Notes: generated from the letters alone by a model not told the origin. DNA of 64,000 nucleotides from Phycisphaerales bacterium AB-hyl4 (GCA_041821185.1 JBGUBD010000009.1:95362-159361); one strand, 5' to 3'; positions 34,611-44,308 are shown, numbered from the stretch's first letter. Program-made: numbers and translations.

Positions 34611-37031
34611 TCAGGGGTAGATCCGGTAAGTCGGCGGCGCCAGGCCAGTGATGGTGTAATAGCTTCCACTGACGCCGGTCCAGAACAGGCCCATCAGCAA
34701 TTCACCGGCGATGACGCCGATCATCAGCGGCAGCACATGCCGGTAGCCGCGCGACCCGGCGCACTGCACCACGGCCAGCTTGATCGCCCAGCCGATCAGA
34801 AACGAGACCGCCAGCCGTGAGGCAGGCATCGTGCCCCATACCAAGAACAGCACCGGGTGAATCGGCCACCATGGCAGGCGCAGCCGCGCAGCGGCGGTGC
34901 CCACCAGTAACAGTAGGCCCAGGCCCATCCAGCCCCAGACGGCAGGGGAAAACTGCATGGCGGCCAGCCGGCCGAGCCCCCCGACGGCGGTGGCGGAGGC
35001 GAGGGTATCCTGCACGGCGCTATGGGTGATTTGCAGCGTCGCCTGATCGAAAGGCATGTTCGGCAGCGTGCGAACGTCCCAGTCAATGGCCGCGCCGTGG
35101 CCGTGGTTATACGTGAGGCTGAACAGCGCGGCGCCCGAAACCAGGAAGCCGGCCAGAAGCATCACGATCAGCCATGGGGCCAGCCGTCCCGGCTTCGTTG
35201 CCCCGGACCGCTCGACCATCTGCAGTCCGTTGGCCAGGTACGGCATCAGCAGCGTGCGCGGATCGCCCACCAGCAGCACGCTGGCGATGGCCAGCACGAG
35301 ATAGGTGGTCGGTCCCAAGGCTTCGAAGCCCAGCAACCCGGTGAGAACGCCTACCGGCAGCCAGTACACCTGTACGAAGAACGTGCCGGTCTCGACGACG
35401 ATCCGTGTCGCCACCAGGAATATCAGCAGGACCAGCAGGACGAACAGGCTGGCCATCAGCCAGTCCAGCCCCGCGCTGCGGAACACTAGGACGGCGAGCA
35501 CGAACACGACGATCAGCCCGCGCATCGCCCAGACCGCCGAGGTCGAAACGTCGGCGGTCCGTCTGGTTCCGAACGCCGAAACGAGCACGCTCAGATAGTA
35601 GCGCCGGCCGATGTAGGCGATGATGCCCGCCATGCCCAGGTAGGCCCCGAAGCGGAGCATGTTGCTCTTCGCTGCGCCCATGTACTCCGTCTGGAAGCTG
35701 ACGCCCGCGGTCAGCAGCATCGCACCCAGCAGTCCGTACACCACCGCGGCTATGCCCAGCGAAAACGAGACGGGGGTGGTCAGGAAAAAGCAGAAGGCGA
35801 TCACGGAGAAGTAGAGGTAGGGGTAGAAAAGCTCGTTCGTGCCCCACACCCGGCTAAAGGTGGGCGCCAGTTCCTTCATTGGCTGGAAGTCCAGGCGCAG
35901 GGGAATCGCCGGCACCTCGGGAAACCAGATGTTAAGGCCGTTTATCCCGTGCACCAGCGCCATCGCCCCTACGCCGAACCAGAAGGTCTGCTGCCGGGTG
36001 ATGTCCGGCAGCCATGCGGTTTCCTTGCGGGCGATGAGTTCATTCACGAAGCGAGCAATCGGGTAGGGCAGTAGCTCGCGCCGGGACCATTGCGGATGGA
36101 CGATCAGCGTCAGACAGAGGCTCGCCATCGCCAGCAGCAGCCCCGCCGCGCCCCAGAGGCGCAGAGTGGGCCACCACACCCCCCAAGGCAACTGCGTCAG
36201 CCTCATCGGCGTATCGCTGCCGACCAGCACCTGCTCCAGTGCCGGGGTGTCCGCCCGGCCGCCGGCCAGCAGCAGACCCCCGCCCCGCGGCGGTGGCAGT
36301 ACGGCGTCGGGCAGCGTCACCGTCAGCCACCAGCGGTTCAGCCGGATCTGGTCACGCTCGCTCAACGGCGCGTCGCGCCGGGCCTGCAGCAAATCGCGCA
36401 TCGGGGCCGGCAGCGCAGCCACCTCGGGCGGCGGCTGCGGCGTCAGGTCGCCACTGACCAGTGCCTCGTTGACCACGCGCAACAGGCGCTGTCGCGATTC
36501 GATGGGCACAGGCTCGCCAGCGTGGTGTTCGATGAGGCCGCGTTCGTTCGGCTGCAACTGGGCCCACATCCGCTCGAGCACTGGCTGCTCCTGACGGCGT
36601 TGTGGGTCGGCCAATGCCGCCGTCAGGCCGGGCCAGTCCTGAACGTGGCCCTCCGCCAGTTGCGGGTCGCCGCCGGGCAGATATCGCATCACGCCGGCCG
36701 CATGCCAGTTGGCCTGCGGGCCCTGCCAGTGGTTGGGCATGGCTGTAATGGTGATGAAAGTGCGGAAGTAGCTGAAGCTCGGCCATCCGCAAGCCGCCAG
36801 CCCCAGCGCCACGATCACCGCCAATTCCGCGCCGCTCAGCGTCCAGCCAGGCCCGATGGCCCGCAGTAGCGGGTTGAGTGTGAACATCAGCAGTACGAGC
36901 AACCCGAGCACGCTGATCGGCAGGTGGTTGCTGATGAACCAGCTGCCCTGGATGAACATGTCGTTGAAGTGCGTGAAGGCGGAAACGAACAACCCCAGCG
37001 CCAAACCGCAGATAATGGCTCGAATGGTCAT
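34611..37031 (-). CDS. Large polytopic membrane protein, putative transporter
   Basis: An 806-aa protein with AAGG about 9 nt before the ATG at 37031. I count roughly 14 hydrophobic segments, starting with IICGLALGLFVSAF and HLPISVLGLLVLLMF. An extramembrane insert of about 170 residues (about 95-270, rich in Gln, Pro, Arg) lies between the third and fourth segments. The last segments contain a Trp/Gly-rich part (VWGWMGLGLLLLVG). The general layout recalls OPT-like transporters or the DUF6785/DUF6784 membrane proteins of planctomycetes; that match is from memory and should be checked. Sitting with isomerase and oxidoreductase genes, it could import a sugar or oligosaccharide. Confidence 0.7.
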   Translation of the reverse strand: MTIRAIICGLALGLFVSAFTHFNDMFIQGSWFISNHLPISVLGLLVLLMFTLNPLLRAIGPGWTLSGAELAVIVALGLAACGWPSFSYFRTFITITAMPNHWQGPQANWHAAGVMRYLPGGDPQLAEGHVQDWPGLTAALADPQRRQEQPVLERMWAQLQPNERGLIEHHAGEPVPIESRQRLLRVVNEALVSGDLTPQPPPEVAALPAPMRDLLQARRDAPLSERDQIRLNRWWLTVTLPDAVLPPPRGGGLLLAGGRADTPALEQVLVGSDTPMRLTQLPWGVWWPTLRLWGAAGLLLAMASLCLTLIVHPQWSRRELLPYPIARFVNELIARKETAWLPDITRQQTFWFGVGAMALVHGINGLNIWFPEVPAIPLRLDFQPMKELAPTFSRVWGTNELFYPYLYFSVIAFCFFLTTPVSFSLGIAAVVYGLLGAMLLTAGVSFQTEYMGAAKSNMLRFGAYLGMAGIIAYIGRRYYLSVLVSAFGTRRTADVSTSAVWAMRGLIVVFVLAVLVFRSAGLDWLMASLFVLLVLLIFLVATRIVVETGTFFVQVYWLPVGVLTGLLGFEALGPTTYLVLAIASVLLVGDPRTLLMPYLANGLQMVERSGATKPGRLAPWLIVMLLAGFLVSGAALFSLTYNHGHGAAIDWDVRTLPNMPFDQATLQITHSAVQDTLASATAVGGLGRLAAMQFSPAVWGWMGLGLLLLVGTAAARLRLPWWPIHPVLFLVWGTMPASRLAVSFLIGWAIKLAVVQCAGSRGYRHVLPLMIGVIAGELLMGLFWTGVSGSYYTITGLAPPTYRIYP

Positions 37032-37193
37032 TAAACAGCCTTGTCAAAGCGACGTTGAACGTCTGGATCACCAACTACAGAAACGAATGAGAAATCCGAC
37101 ATCAATTCGTCGACGGTGAGGTTTTTCAAAAGCTACCAGATCCATTTGGCACCCACGCGCGGCGCTTTCGTGTCGATCAGCCAGCCGCCGCGG

Positions 37194-38744
37194 TCAGTCG
37201 TCCGCGTCCAGCGCCCAGCCGGCCATGCGGTCGTAGCGGTAGGTCATGCGCTGCGGGTCGAACGCGTTCATCGCTGAGACGTGACCGTCGGCGAACAGCA
37301 CGTTCAGCGAAGAGCCAGTGTGATGCGGCTTCCACAGGTCAGGGTCGGAGGCAATGCGGGCGGGGTCCCACACCAAGCACTCCTGCGTATAGTCGTCCTT
37401 GTCTGCATCATCTTGCACGAAACGCCGGTTGTTGTCGCCGCCAAGCACGAACGCGCTGGTGATCTGGATGCGGCTGCGCTGGACCGGGGCGTACCGGAAT
37501 GGCAGGCCGCGCTGATGCTGATCGACCCATACGGCGCGGGTGCCCAGGAAATAGTGAAAATCGCGTTCGTCGGGGTCCCCATAGGTCGGGCAGCCGGAGA
37601 AAAATTCCTTCACCGGCTGATACTGATGCAACTGCTGCGTCCATGCATACCACTGTGTGCCTTGCGGCGGACCGGCGCTGTTGTCGATTTCGTTCCAGGG
37701 AATCATCTGGCCCGCCAGCGGGTAGTTCTCGCGATGGTCCGTTGCATACATCTCCAAGGCCAGGCCGATCTGCCGGAGATTGGACGCGCACTGCATGCGC
37801 TGCGCGATCGCCCGCGCCTTGCTGAGCGCCGGCACCAGGATGCCGATCAGCAGCGCGATGATGCCGATGACCACGAGCAGCTCGATGAGCGTGAAGCCGG
37901 TATGGCCGTAACGGCTCGCCCGCGGCGAGAGGGATGCATCGCGTGCAGGAGTTGATGCGCGATCCGGTGTCGGCGGCCGATCCGTGGCCGCTGTCAGCAG
38001 CTCGCGCAGCATGCGCGACTCCGCCGCGTGGTCGACGCCGGGGATAGCCGACACGTACTCGACGCTCATCGCGCCACTGTAGCCGACCGCTTCCAACTCG
38101 CGTACCAGCTGCACCGGGTCGATCACACCTTGCCCCACCGGTAATTGGATCTGCTCCCACTGCCGTCCCCCCGGTCGCACGTGCACGTGCTGGACCCACG
38201 GCAGCAGATTCGCGTAATCCTGCTCGGGGCAGGGCCCGGCGGCAAAATGGCCTGGGTCGAGGGTGATCCCGAGGCCGGGCACGCAATCGACGTAACGTCG
38301 CGCCACACGCGGGTCCTCGGTCAGCGTGAAGCAATGGGTTTCCAGACACAGCTGGACATCATGCTTGCAGGCCTGCGCGGTCAGGGCGGTTAGTCGCGCC
38401 GCGTCGGCTTCGAAATCGCCGCCACGCTCGGCGGCCGCAATGGTGACCGTACGGGCTCTCGTGCGGTGCGCCAGTTCGGCCAGCGCATCGACCTGGGCGA
38501 GTTGTTGGTCGAGCGTCCCCGATAGCCCTGCGTTGAATGCCACCACGCGCAGGCCCGTGGCGTCGCAGCATGTCTGGATGGTGTCGGCCGCTTCGGCCAC
38601 ACGCCCCGGGAGGTCCGCCGGGCAGAGGTGGGCCCACGGGTGAGCGCCCAGATCGACGGTATCAAAGCCCAGTTCCGCCAAGGCGGCGAAGGCTTCGGGC
38701 ATCGGGCGGCCGCAGAAGATCAGTGACGATCCCGCAAGGATCAT
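37194..38744 (-). CDS. Sugar-isomerase-like TIM barrel fused in frame to a type IV prepilin
   Basis: A 516-aa protein; GGAG lies 8 nt before the ATG at 38744. Residues 1-250 form a complete xylose-isomerase-like TIM barrel with metal ligands Glu135 (CLETH), Asp163 (LDPGH), His186/His188 (HVHVR) and Glu229 (VEY). A Pro/Ala/Arg linker (about 252-280) leads straight into a class III prepilin: [19 protein letters not shown], cleavage Gly283/Phe284, Glu288 at +5, and a head ending in NVLFADGHV. An internal ATG (Met245, position 38012) has GGCGGAG upstream and could start a separate 272-aa prepilin. The gene overlaps the upstream oxidoreductase by ATGA. A fusion of a cytosolic enzyme to a secreted pilin is not expected. 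Confidence 0.85.
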   Translation of the reverse strand: MILAGSSLIFCGRPMPEAFAALAELGFDTVDLGAHPWAHLCPADLPGRVAEAADTIQTCCDATGLRVVAFNAGLSGTLDQQLAQVDALAELAHRTRARTVTIAAAERGGDFEADAARLTALTAQACKHDVQLCLETHCFTLTEDPRVARRYVDCVPGLGITLDPGHFAAGPCPEQDYANLLPWVQHVHVRPGGRQWEQIQLPVGQGVIDPVQLVRELEAVGYSGAMSVEYVSAIPGVDHAAESRMLRELLTAATDRPPTPDRASTPARDASLSPRASRYGHTGFTLIELLVVIGIIALLIGILVPALSKARAIAQRMQCASNLRQIGLALEMYATDHRENYPLAGQMIPWNEIDNSAGPPQGTQWYAWTQQLHQYQPVKEFFSGCPTYGDPDERDFHYFLGTRAVWVDQHQRGLPFRYAPVQRSRIQITSAFVLGGDNNRRFVQDDADKDDYTQECLVWDPARIASDPDLWKPHHTGSSLNVLFADGHVSAMNAFDPQRMTYRYDRMAGWALDADD

Positions 38745-39730
38745 AGGGTCGGCTCCAGTTGCATGTTCACGGTGTGTCTTTCCGACGCCGACCGCACGAC
38801 CGCGTTCTCGAGGGACATGGTGGCGAGGCCGTCATGTCCGCTGGTGGGGGGGGCGTCACCCCGCTGGAGATGCGTAAGCAGCGCGTGGATGGAGGCGGTA
38901 AAGCTGTCATCAAGGCTCATCTCCGGTAGCGATCGCAGCGTGTCGGCGAACGGACCGGGGGCCGGTTCGCCGCGCGTGTCGGCGGGGCGGATTCGGTTGA
39001 CGACGACTCGGGCCTGGGTGCCGTAGAGGCTCAGGTCGATCATGTGCTCGTGCAGCGGCGTGTGCAGCGTCGCGCTCAACGAGGCCGAAACCCCGTTGGC
39101 GAATGTGAACGTGGCCGAGCACGACCGCGTGGGGATGTAGAGCAGTTCGTCAGCACAAGGCCAGAAGGCCGGACGTTGGTGGGGCCGGTCGTCGAGGTGG
39201 GCGTTTACGGAGAGCGGCTCGCCGAGCAGGAACCGAACCAGGTCGAGCGTGTGGTGCCAGCAGAACGCATGCACCTGCGCGACGAGCATTACCGGCTCGC
39301 CGAGCTCACCTGCTTTTAGCAAGCGATTGATCGCGGTGAAGACGGGCATGTGGCGATAGTTGTAGTTCACCGCCAGGTACCGACCCGCCGCCGCGGCAGC
39401 CTCGAGCATTCGGCGGCCGTCCGCGAGGCTCGCCGCCATGATCTTCTCGCACAGCACATGGGCGCCGCTGGTCAGGGCATTGATTGTCGGTTCCGCATGG
39501 TGCGCCTCCTGCGTGGCCACCGAGACCAAGTCCGGACGCAGCGCTTCGAGCATCGCCTCGACGCTTGTGAATCCGGGGACCCCAAACTCATGGGCCGTGG
39601 CGTCCGACCGGGCTTGGTCGAGATCGCAAACACCGACGAGCATGGCGTCGGCTGCCTTGGCGTAGGCGCGGGCATGGTTCCGTCCAGCTCCGCCGCAGCC
39701 GATGACCGCTGTCCTCAATGCTTCGACCAT
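38741..39730 (-). CDS. Gfo/Idh/MocA-family oxidoreductase
   Basis: A 329-aa protein; the ATG at 39730 has GGAG 8 nt upstream. The N-terminal Rossmann fold reads [17 protein letters not shown] (GCGGAG), followed by VGVCDLD ending beta-2. The catalytic motif is CEKI, so the lysine is kept but the usual proline is Ile. The middle [10 protein letters not shown] and the later [12 protein letters not shown] segments match the substrate domain, with histidines near the site. It is the first gene of the minus-strand set that continues with the isomerase-prepilin fusion; a dehydrogenase plus isomerase pair is typical of inositol-like or keto-sugar pathways. Confidence 0.92.
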   Translation of the reverse strand: MVEALRTAVIGCGGAGRNHARAYAKAADAMLVGVCDLDQARSDATAHEFGVPGFTSVEAMLEALRPDLVSVATQEAHHAEPTINALTSGAHVLCEKIMAASLADGRRMLEAAAAAGRYLAVNYNYRHMPVFTAINRLLKAGELGEPVMLVAQVHAFCWHHTLDLVRFLLGEPLSVNAHLDDRPHQRPAFWPCADELLYIPTRSCSATFTFANGVSASLSATLHTPLHEHMIDLSLYGTQARVVVNRIRPADTRGEPAPGPFADTLRSLPEMSLDDSFTASIHALLTHLQRGDAPPTSGHDGLATMSLENAVVRSASERHTVNMQLEPTL

Positions 39731-39941
39731 GCGGTTTTCTCCGGTGCGGATGTGCGGGGGACGTGACTTTCGTTTAAGCGGGTGGGGAAGGATGCGGTGA
39801 GAGTGATCTTCAGATTCTTATTTACGCTCGCTGCCAGTTTCCGTCGTCGGTGCCGATTGTTCGTGGCGGAAGCAAGCGATCATCGGCTATCTATCCGCAT
39901 GTTACCCCATGCTTGGACTGCCGGGCGTGTACCATCTCAGC

Positions 39942-40859
39942 ATGAAGTTGTATGATTCCGGCATGGCATCGAAATCCACCTATACGATCGGGCAGCAGGC
40001 GGTACATCTGAACAGGCACATGCCGGTTCGGGCCGTAATGATGGCTGTGGATCGCGATGTGGCGATGCACGACCACGAGTTCCACGAAATCGGCATCGTG
40101 CGCAGCGGCGAGGCAATTCACCGCACGGCCGGGGGGACACGCCGCATCAGTCGCGGCGATGCCATCGTGGTCTGCCCCGGCGATGCGCATGGGTTTTCTC
40201 AGCACCGGAACCTGAAGATCAGCAACATCTACTACCTTGGCGCGTGGCTCATGGCCGACGTGCGCAACTTTTGGGATGCGGCGGGCGTGGTGCCGTTATT
40301 CGTGCGCCGATGGCTCGCCGCCCAGCCCATCGGGGACGTCGCGGTGGCTCGACTGTTGCCGGACGAGTTGCAGTGGTGTGAACATGAGTTGTCGCAGCTT
40401 CATGCCGCGGAAGATGACGATCATGCGTCCCTGCTGTACGCGCGGGCATGCCTGACGAAGGTGCTCGTGTTGGTGGCCCGCGCCCACGCCCGCAGCGTGC
40501 CTGGCGTGCAAACCATGAGCTTTCGCAACGAGGTGCGCGTCATGGTGGAGCACATCGAACGCATGGTTGAGCAGGGGGGGGTGCTTCATATTGGCAAGCT
40601 GTCGCGCGCCGCCGGTGTCACGCCCGACCATTCCTCGCGGCTGTTCCGGCAAAGCCTGGGCGTGAGCCCTATGCAATATTTCCAGTTGCGCCGCGTCCAG
40701 CAGACGGCCGTGCATCTGATGGATCCGGGGGTCAGCATTACGCAGGTTGCGATGCGGATGGGTTTTACCGATGCGTCTCACTTGTGGCGCAGCTTCCGCA
40801 GGCACATGAGCGTCTCGCCGCGCCAATACCGCCGCCGCTTCATTGCTGCGCCCAAGTGA
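39942..40859 (+). CDS. AraC-family regulator with cupin sensor domain
   Basis: About 305 aa; ATGs at 39942 and 39963 are both possible and neither has a clear ribosome site. The N-terminal part (VMMAVDRDVAMHDHEFHEIGIVRSG) is an AraC-type cupin with the H-X-H-type metal or ligand box. The C-terminal 100 residues hold two helix-turn-helix units: LHIGKLSRAAGVTPDHSSRLF and ITQVAMRMGFTDASHLWRSF, followed by the SPRQYRRRF end typical of the family. It is divergent from the Gfo/Idh gene across a 211-bp gap and probably controls it. Confidence 0.92.
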   Translation: MKLYDSGMASKSTYTIGQQAVHLNRHMPVRAVMMAVDRDVAMHDHEFHEIGIVRSGEAIHRTAGGTRRISRGDAIVVCPGDAHGFSQHRNLKISNIYYLGAWLMADVRNFWDAAGVVPLFVRRWLAAQPIGDVAVARLLPDELQWCEHELSQLHAAEDDDHASLLYARACLTKVLVLVARAHARSVPGVQTMSFRNEVRVMVEHIERMVEQGGVLHIGKLSRAAGVTPDHSSRLFRQSLGVSPMQYFQLRRVQQTAVHLMDPGVSITQVAMRMGFTDASHLWRSFRRHMSVSPRQYRRRFIAAPK

Positions 40860-41324
40860 GTGTTCGAGCACGTGCAGGCAGTTACTGAATTCAAGCTGCG
40901 TTGGCTTCGTACGTTATCAACGGGACACGTTTGTCAGCTTCATCGACATGGAGGAACTCTCCTCTGGCCAGGGAGTTGGCGAGGCACCGCAAAAATCGCC
41001 ATTGGCTCAACGTTTCCTACGTTCACCACTTTGATGTGAGTTCCACGGCGGCCGCCGAAGTCGAAAATCTCAGCTTTTGCAAATACTGCCGAAGGTGCGA
41101 AAAAAAACACTTGACAGTCCGCAGAAAACAAGGATACACTAATACGCATCTGGCTTGCGGTCATCCGTACACGGTTTGTTGATCATGTTTCGCGATTTTA
41201 TGGTTGGTTTTCACTAAAAACAGGCGGCTATTCAAAAGTGTCGAGAAGTCATCCGGGGGCGGTATGGCCTGTTTTTGCGTGTTGGATGTATTACTCTAAT
41301 GGCGTATGGCCCGATTGAGGCATG
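40860..41324. other. Intergenic region before the second GntR gene
   Basis: About 465 bp of lower GC than its surroundings, with A-runs near 41100. An ORF at 40901-41182 has no family pattern and low coding appearance, so I do not call it. A sigma-70-like promoter is visible within it and is listed separately. Confidence 0.4.
41111..41140 (+). promoter_or_regulatory. Sigma-70-like promoter upstream of the second GntR gene
   Basis: TTGACA at 41111-41116 matches the -35 consensus fully; TACACT at 41135-41140 is a fair -10 after an 18-nt spacer. The leader to the start at 41325 would be about 180 nt, leaving room for operators. Only the -35 is strong, so this is a moderate call. Confidence 0.5.
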
Positions 41325-42464
41325 ATGTCGAGAGTTGTCGAAGGAAACAAGGTGCCGCTGTATCGCCAATTGGCGACGACCATGATGCAGCGGATCCGCA
41401 CCAGCGATTATCGGCCTGGGGAGGCCCTTCCGTCGATTCGCACGATCTCCAGCGAATTCAACGTCAGTGTCAACGTCGTACAGCGGGCCATTCGCGAACT
41501 AGAGAGCAAAGGCATGGTGCTCACGCAACATGGCAAGCAGGTGCTTGTGGCCGAATCGAAGCGGGCCGGTCAGGCCGCCATCGTGTTTGGCATGATTCAC
41601 CCCTACGCTGGCGGCATGGTCTTCGGCCGTGACGTGCTCTATTTCGCCGGGCAGACCTTCAGTGGCCGAAACAATCTCTTGTTTACCGTTTCATCCGATG
41701 GCAGCACCGCCCGCGAGCGCGAACTGGCCGAGCATGTCGTGGCCAATGGCGCACGCGGCCTTCTGCTCTGGCCGGTTGAAAGTGATCTCAACGTGGCGTT
41801 CTTCGAAAACCTCGCTCGCCGCATTCCGATCGTGCTCGTCGACCGCCTCATTCCCGGCAGCAAGTTGCCCGCCGTCGTCCACGACACCCAGGCCGCCGGC
41901 CGCGACATCGCCGAGCAGTTCTTTAATCGCATGAAACGCCGACGGCTTCTGGTCCTCGTTGACGACCTCGATATCTCGCCCTACCAGAGCTTGCTTCACG
42001 GCTTGCGGACGCACGCCGACGAACTGGGCCGATTCACCGACCTGACCACCATCCAACTGCCCATCTCCAAAGCCGTCGCTCAGTTCAATCAGTCCAATTT
42101 CAGCATGGTCAGCCAGTTCACTCAATACATCGAACGCCTCGTCCGCGAAGACGACTACGACGGGCTGTTCTGCTACCAGGATGACTTTCTCGACTACATC
42201 GTCATCGAGACCGGCCTGAGTGACCGACTGCCGGGCCTGCAACTCGGCTGCACCAACAGCGGGGGCCTGAACACGCGATCACGCCGCTTTCAGGAGTCCA
42301 GGCCCGTGACCTGGACCATCGATCACATGGGCGCGATTTCGCTCGCCGCCGATCGTTTGCAGAACTGGGTGCTTTCCAAAAAACCGTTCGATGGTGTCAT
42401 CGAACTTGAACTGAAACGGTGTGATCCCGTTCAAACGCCTGCACGTCCCTTATCACCTTTTTGA
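41325..42464 (+). CDS. GntR-family regulator, paralogue of the one at 28.7 kb
   Basis: A 379-aa protein. Of two adjacent ATGs I take 41325, since GAGG is too close to 41322 and the start then aligns with the paralogue. The winged helix (VPLYRQLATTMMQRI, ALPSIRTISSEF, VVQRAIRELESKGMV) is followed by a LacI/PBP1-like effector domain (AAIVFGMIHPYAGG, LLLWPVESDLN, FCYQDDFLDYIVIETG). By eye it is about 70 percent identical to the protein at 28713-29888 over its length. It stands 13 nt before the first PEP-CTERM gene and may regulate that run. Confidence 0.9.
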   Translation: MSRVVEGNKVPLYRQLATTMMQRIRTSDYRPGEALPSIRTISSEFNVSVNVVQRAIRELESKGMVLTQHGKQVLVAESKRAGQAAIVFGMIHPYAGGMVFGRDVLYFAGQTFSGRNNLLFTVSSDGSTARERELAEHVVANGARGLLLWPVESDLNVAFFENLARRIPIVLVDRLIPGSKLPAVVHDTQAAGRDIAEQFFNRMKRRRLLVLVDDLDISPYQSLLHGLRTHADELGRFTDLTTIQLPISKAVAQFNQSNFSMVSQFTQYIERLVREDDYDGLFCYQDDFLDYIVIETGLSDRLPGLQLGCTNSGGLNTRSRRFQESRPVTWTIDHMGAISLAADRLQNWVLSKKPFDGVIELELKRCDPVQTPARPLSPF

Positions 42465-42477
42465 TGGAGTAGAGAAC

Positions 42478-43284
42478 ATGAAGTTAGCCACAAAGACAGC
42501 ATTGACCGCAGCACTGTTCAGCCTCGCAGTCGGCACGGGCGCAGCCCATGCCGCGCCGATGGGCGGCATCCCTGGCGGTGATTTCGAGTCGGGCTTCGCC
42601 AGCGGTGGCACCGAGCCTCTGGCTTCCTTTTACGACAATGACAGCAACCTGATCGGCCAGTGGAACTGGGCTGCGTCCGCAAACGCCAGTTCGACGATCG
42701 TGACGCGCAATGACAGCAAGGTGCTGCGCCTCTGGCAAGAGTGGCAGCCGAGGTCTGCCCATGCCTGGTTCACCGCATCGACCGCGTATGCCACGCCCAC
42801 CGACAGCCCGTGGGAAATTGGTGCTGATCTGGCCTACCAGCGCACGTCCGGCAACGGTGCGAACAAGGCCTTCCGGCTTCGGTCGGGCGATCAGAACAGC
42901 ACCGTGCTGTTCCAGATGCGATTCAACTTCCAGGGTATCTGGTATGCCACCCCAGGCCAGGCCGAAGTGCTGGTCGCCAAGCCAGTTGGATCGCCGGCGA
43001 ACTGGTCCGCCCTCACGGTCGACATGAAGCGCGCCGCGTTCCACTATGACCCGATCACCGGTGCCGCCTCCGGCTACTTCGATGGCCAGGAAGTCTTCAA
43101 CGTGACCACGACGACCGGCCTTAGTGTCCGGAACGTGCAGTTCAGCCACTACACCGGTGGTGACTGGGACCCGGGCCAATTCTTCGTCGACAACGTCTAC
43201 GCCGTGCCCGAGCCCGCGTCGATGGCGCTGCTGGGCCTCGGCTCCGTGCTGATGCTCGCCCGCCGACGTCGGCAGATGGCCTGA
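42478..43284 (+). CDS. PEP-CTERM secreted protein, first of three
   Basis: A 268-aa protein; GGAG lies 8 nt before the ATG at 42478. It has a signal peptide (LATKTALTAALFSLAVGTGAAHAA). The mature part is a beta-rich lectin-like or concanavalin-like domain (GGDFESGFASGG, VDMKRAAFHYDPITGAASGYFDGQEV). The C-terminus reads VPEPASMALLGLGSVLMLA then RRRRQMA: the PEP motif, a transmembrane stretch and a basic tail. Such proteins are cut and anchored by an exosortase, which is not in this window. Its 3' end is part of a 182-bp block repeated in the next gene. Confidence 0.9.
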   Translation: MKLATKTALTAALFSLAVGTGAAHAAPMGGIPGGDFESGFASGGTEPLASFYDNDSNLIGQWNWAASANASSTIVTRNDSKVLRLWQEWQPRSAHAWFTASTAYATPTDSPWEIGADLAYQRTSGNGANKAFRLRSGDQNSTVLFQMRFNFQGIWYATPGQAEVLVAKPVGSPANWSALTVDMKRAAFHYDPITGAASGYFDGQEVFNVTTTTGLSVRNVQFSHYTGGDWDPGQFFVDNVYAVPEPASMALLGLGSVLMLARRRRQMA

Positions 43285-43388
43285 ATCGAGTAATCCCCGT
43301 GATGCGGATGCGAAAGCCTCCGCGTCATCTTCGTGATCGATCTTACTGCGTCGAATGAAAATGTTCTAAAAATCTAACGAAGCGAGAA
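43207..43388 (+). repeat. 182-bp direct repeat, copy 1
   Basis: This block covers the PEP-CTERM coding end, the stop and about 105 bp of spacer up to the next gene. It is almost identical to copy 2 at 44125-44306, of the same length, with a few changes in the transmembrane codons and one in the spacer. The spacer includes a hairpin-prone GATGCGGA...TCCGCGTC pair. Confidence 0.9.
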
Positions 43389-43389
43389 T

Positions 43390-44202
43390 ATGAAATTGGC
43401 CACGAAGACAGCATTTACAGCAGCACTGCTAACTTTCACCGTCGGCACCGGCGCATCCCACGCCGCGTACGTCTCCGACTTTGAGGCCCCGACGTACACG
43501 GCCGGCCAGACGGTCATCGGTCAGGATGGCTGGGCCGGATGGCCAAACGCCGTTACGACCGCGAATAGGACTCAAGTGACGTCTGACTCGGCTCGTGTAC
43601 TGGACGGCTCACAAAGCGTTTTCCTCAATAGCGCAGGATTGACAGCGCCAGGGGCCGCCGATCGACGCGTCTCGGTGTACCGGGACATCAGCAGCGCCGG
43701 GGTGTGGGGCGACGGCATGACCGCCTCCGTCTGGATGCGAAAGGACGACGCCACTGCGGGTAGCTCGATCAACTGGGCGCTCTCGCCAGATCCGGCAGTG
43801 GGAGCAAGTCCGGTCTACGTTGAGTTCATGGACGGTAACGTTCAGGCGTTCACCTACAGCGGTGGTGCGTACACGTTTCCGGTCCTCGGAAGCTATATCA
43901 CGGGCAACGCCTACGAGGTGTCGGCGGAACTGGACTTCACCGCCCAGACGTACACCGTGAGCATGCGGAACGTCACGCTCGGTGAGACCGAACTATCTGA
44001 GCTCGGCACGGTGGCGTTCGCATCGCCGGGGACGTTGACCCCTGCCGACTTCGAAGATGCTGGCGCATTCGCGATCCGAGCCAGGGAGGGCGGCGAAGGT
44101 GTCTTCGACAACGTGAGTATCATCCCCGAGCCCGCGTCGATGGCGCTGCTGGGTGCCGGCTCGCTGCTGATGCTCGCCCGCCGACGTCGGCAGATGGCCT
44201 GA
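43390..44202 (+). CDS. PEP-CTERM secreted protein, second of three
   Basis: A 270-aa protein. The signal peptide begins MKLATKTAFTAALLTFTVG, almost the same as in the first PEP-CTERM gene, but the mature domain differs (FEAPTYTAGQTVIGQDGW, with a laminin-G or concanavalin-like pattern, and ITGNAYEVSAELDF). It ends IPEPASMALLGAGSLLMLARRRRQMA-like: PEP motif, hydrophobic helix, basic tail. The ribosome site (GAAGCGAGA) is weak. The shared ends with a divergent middle suggest duplication followed by domain replacement. Confidence 0.9.
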   Translation: MKLATKTAFTAALLTFTVGTGASHAAYVSDFEAPTYTAGQTVIGQDGWAGWPNAVTTANRTQVTSDSARVLDGSQSVFLNSAGLTAPGAADRRVSVYRDISSAGVWGDGMTASVWMRKDDATAGSSINWALSPDPAVGASPVYVEFMDGNVQAFTYSGGAYTFPVLGSYITGNAYEVSAELDFTAQTYTVSMRNVTLGETELSELGTVAFASPGTLTPADFEDAGAFAIRAREGGEGVFDNVSIIPEPASMALLGAGSLLMLARRRRQMA

Positions 44203-44306
44203 ATCGAGTAATCCCCGTGATGCGGATGCGAAAGCCTCCGCGTCATCTTCGTGATCGACCTTACTGCGTCGAATGAAAATGTTCTAAAAATCTAACGAAG
44301 CGAGAA
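44125..44306 (+). repeat. 182-bp direct repeat, copy 2
   Basis: Second copy of the block described at 43207-43388. It again spans the PEP-CTERM end and the spacer up to the following gene. The third PEP-CTERM gene keeps only the coding part of the repeat (45008 to its stop), and its following spacer differs. Confidence 0.9.
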
Positions 44307-44308
44307 AC

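Noticed and set aside
40901-41182. 93-aa ORF before the second GntR gene
   Set aside because: It has a Cys pair by chance (CKYCRRC) but low coding character, and it covers a good -35 box and A-runs typical of a regulatory region.
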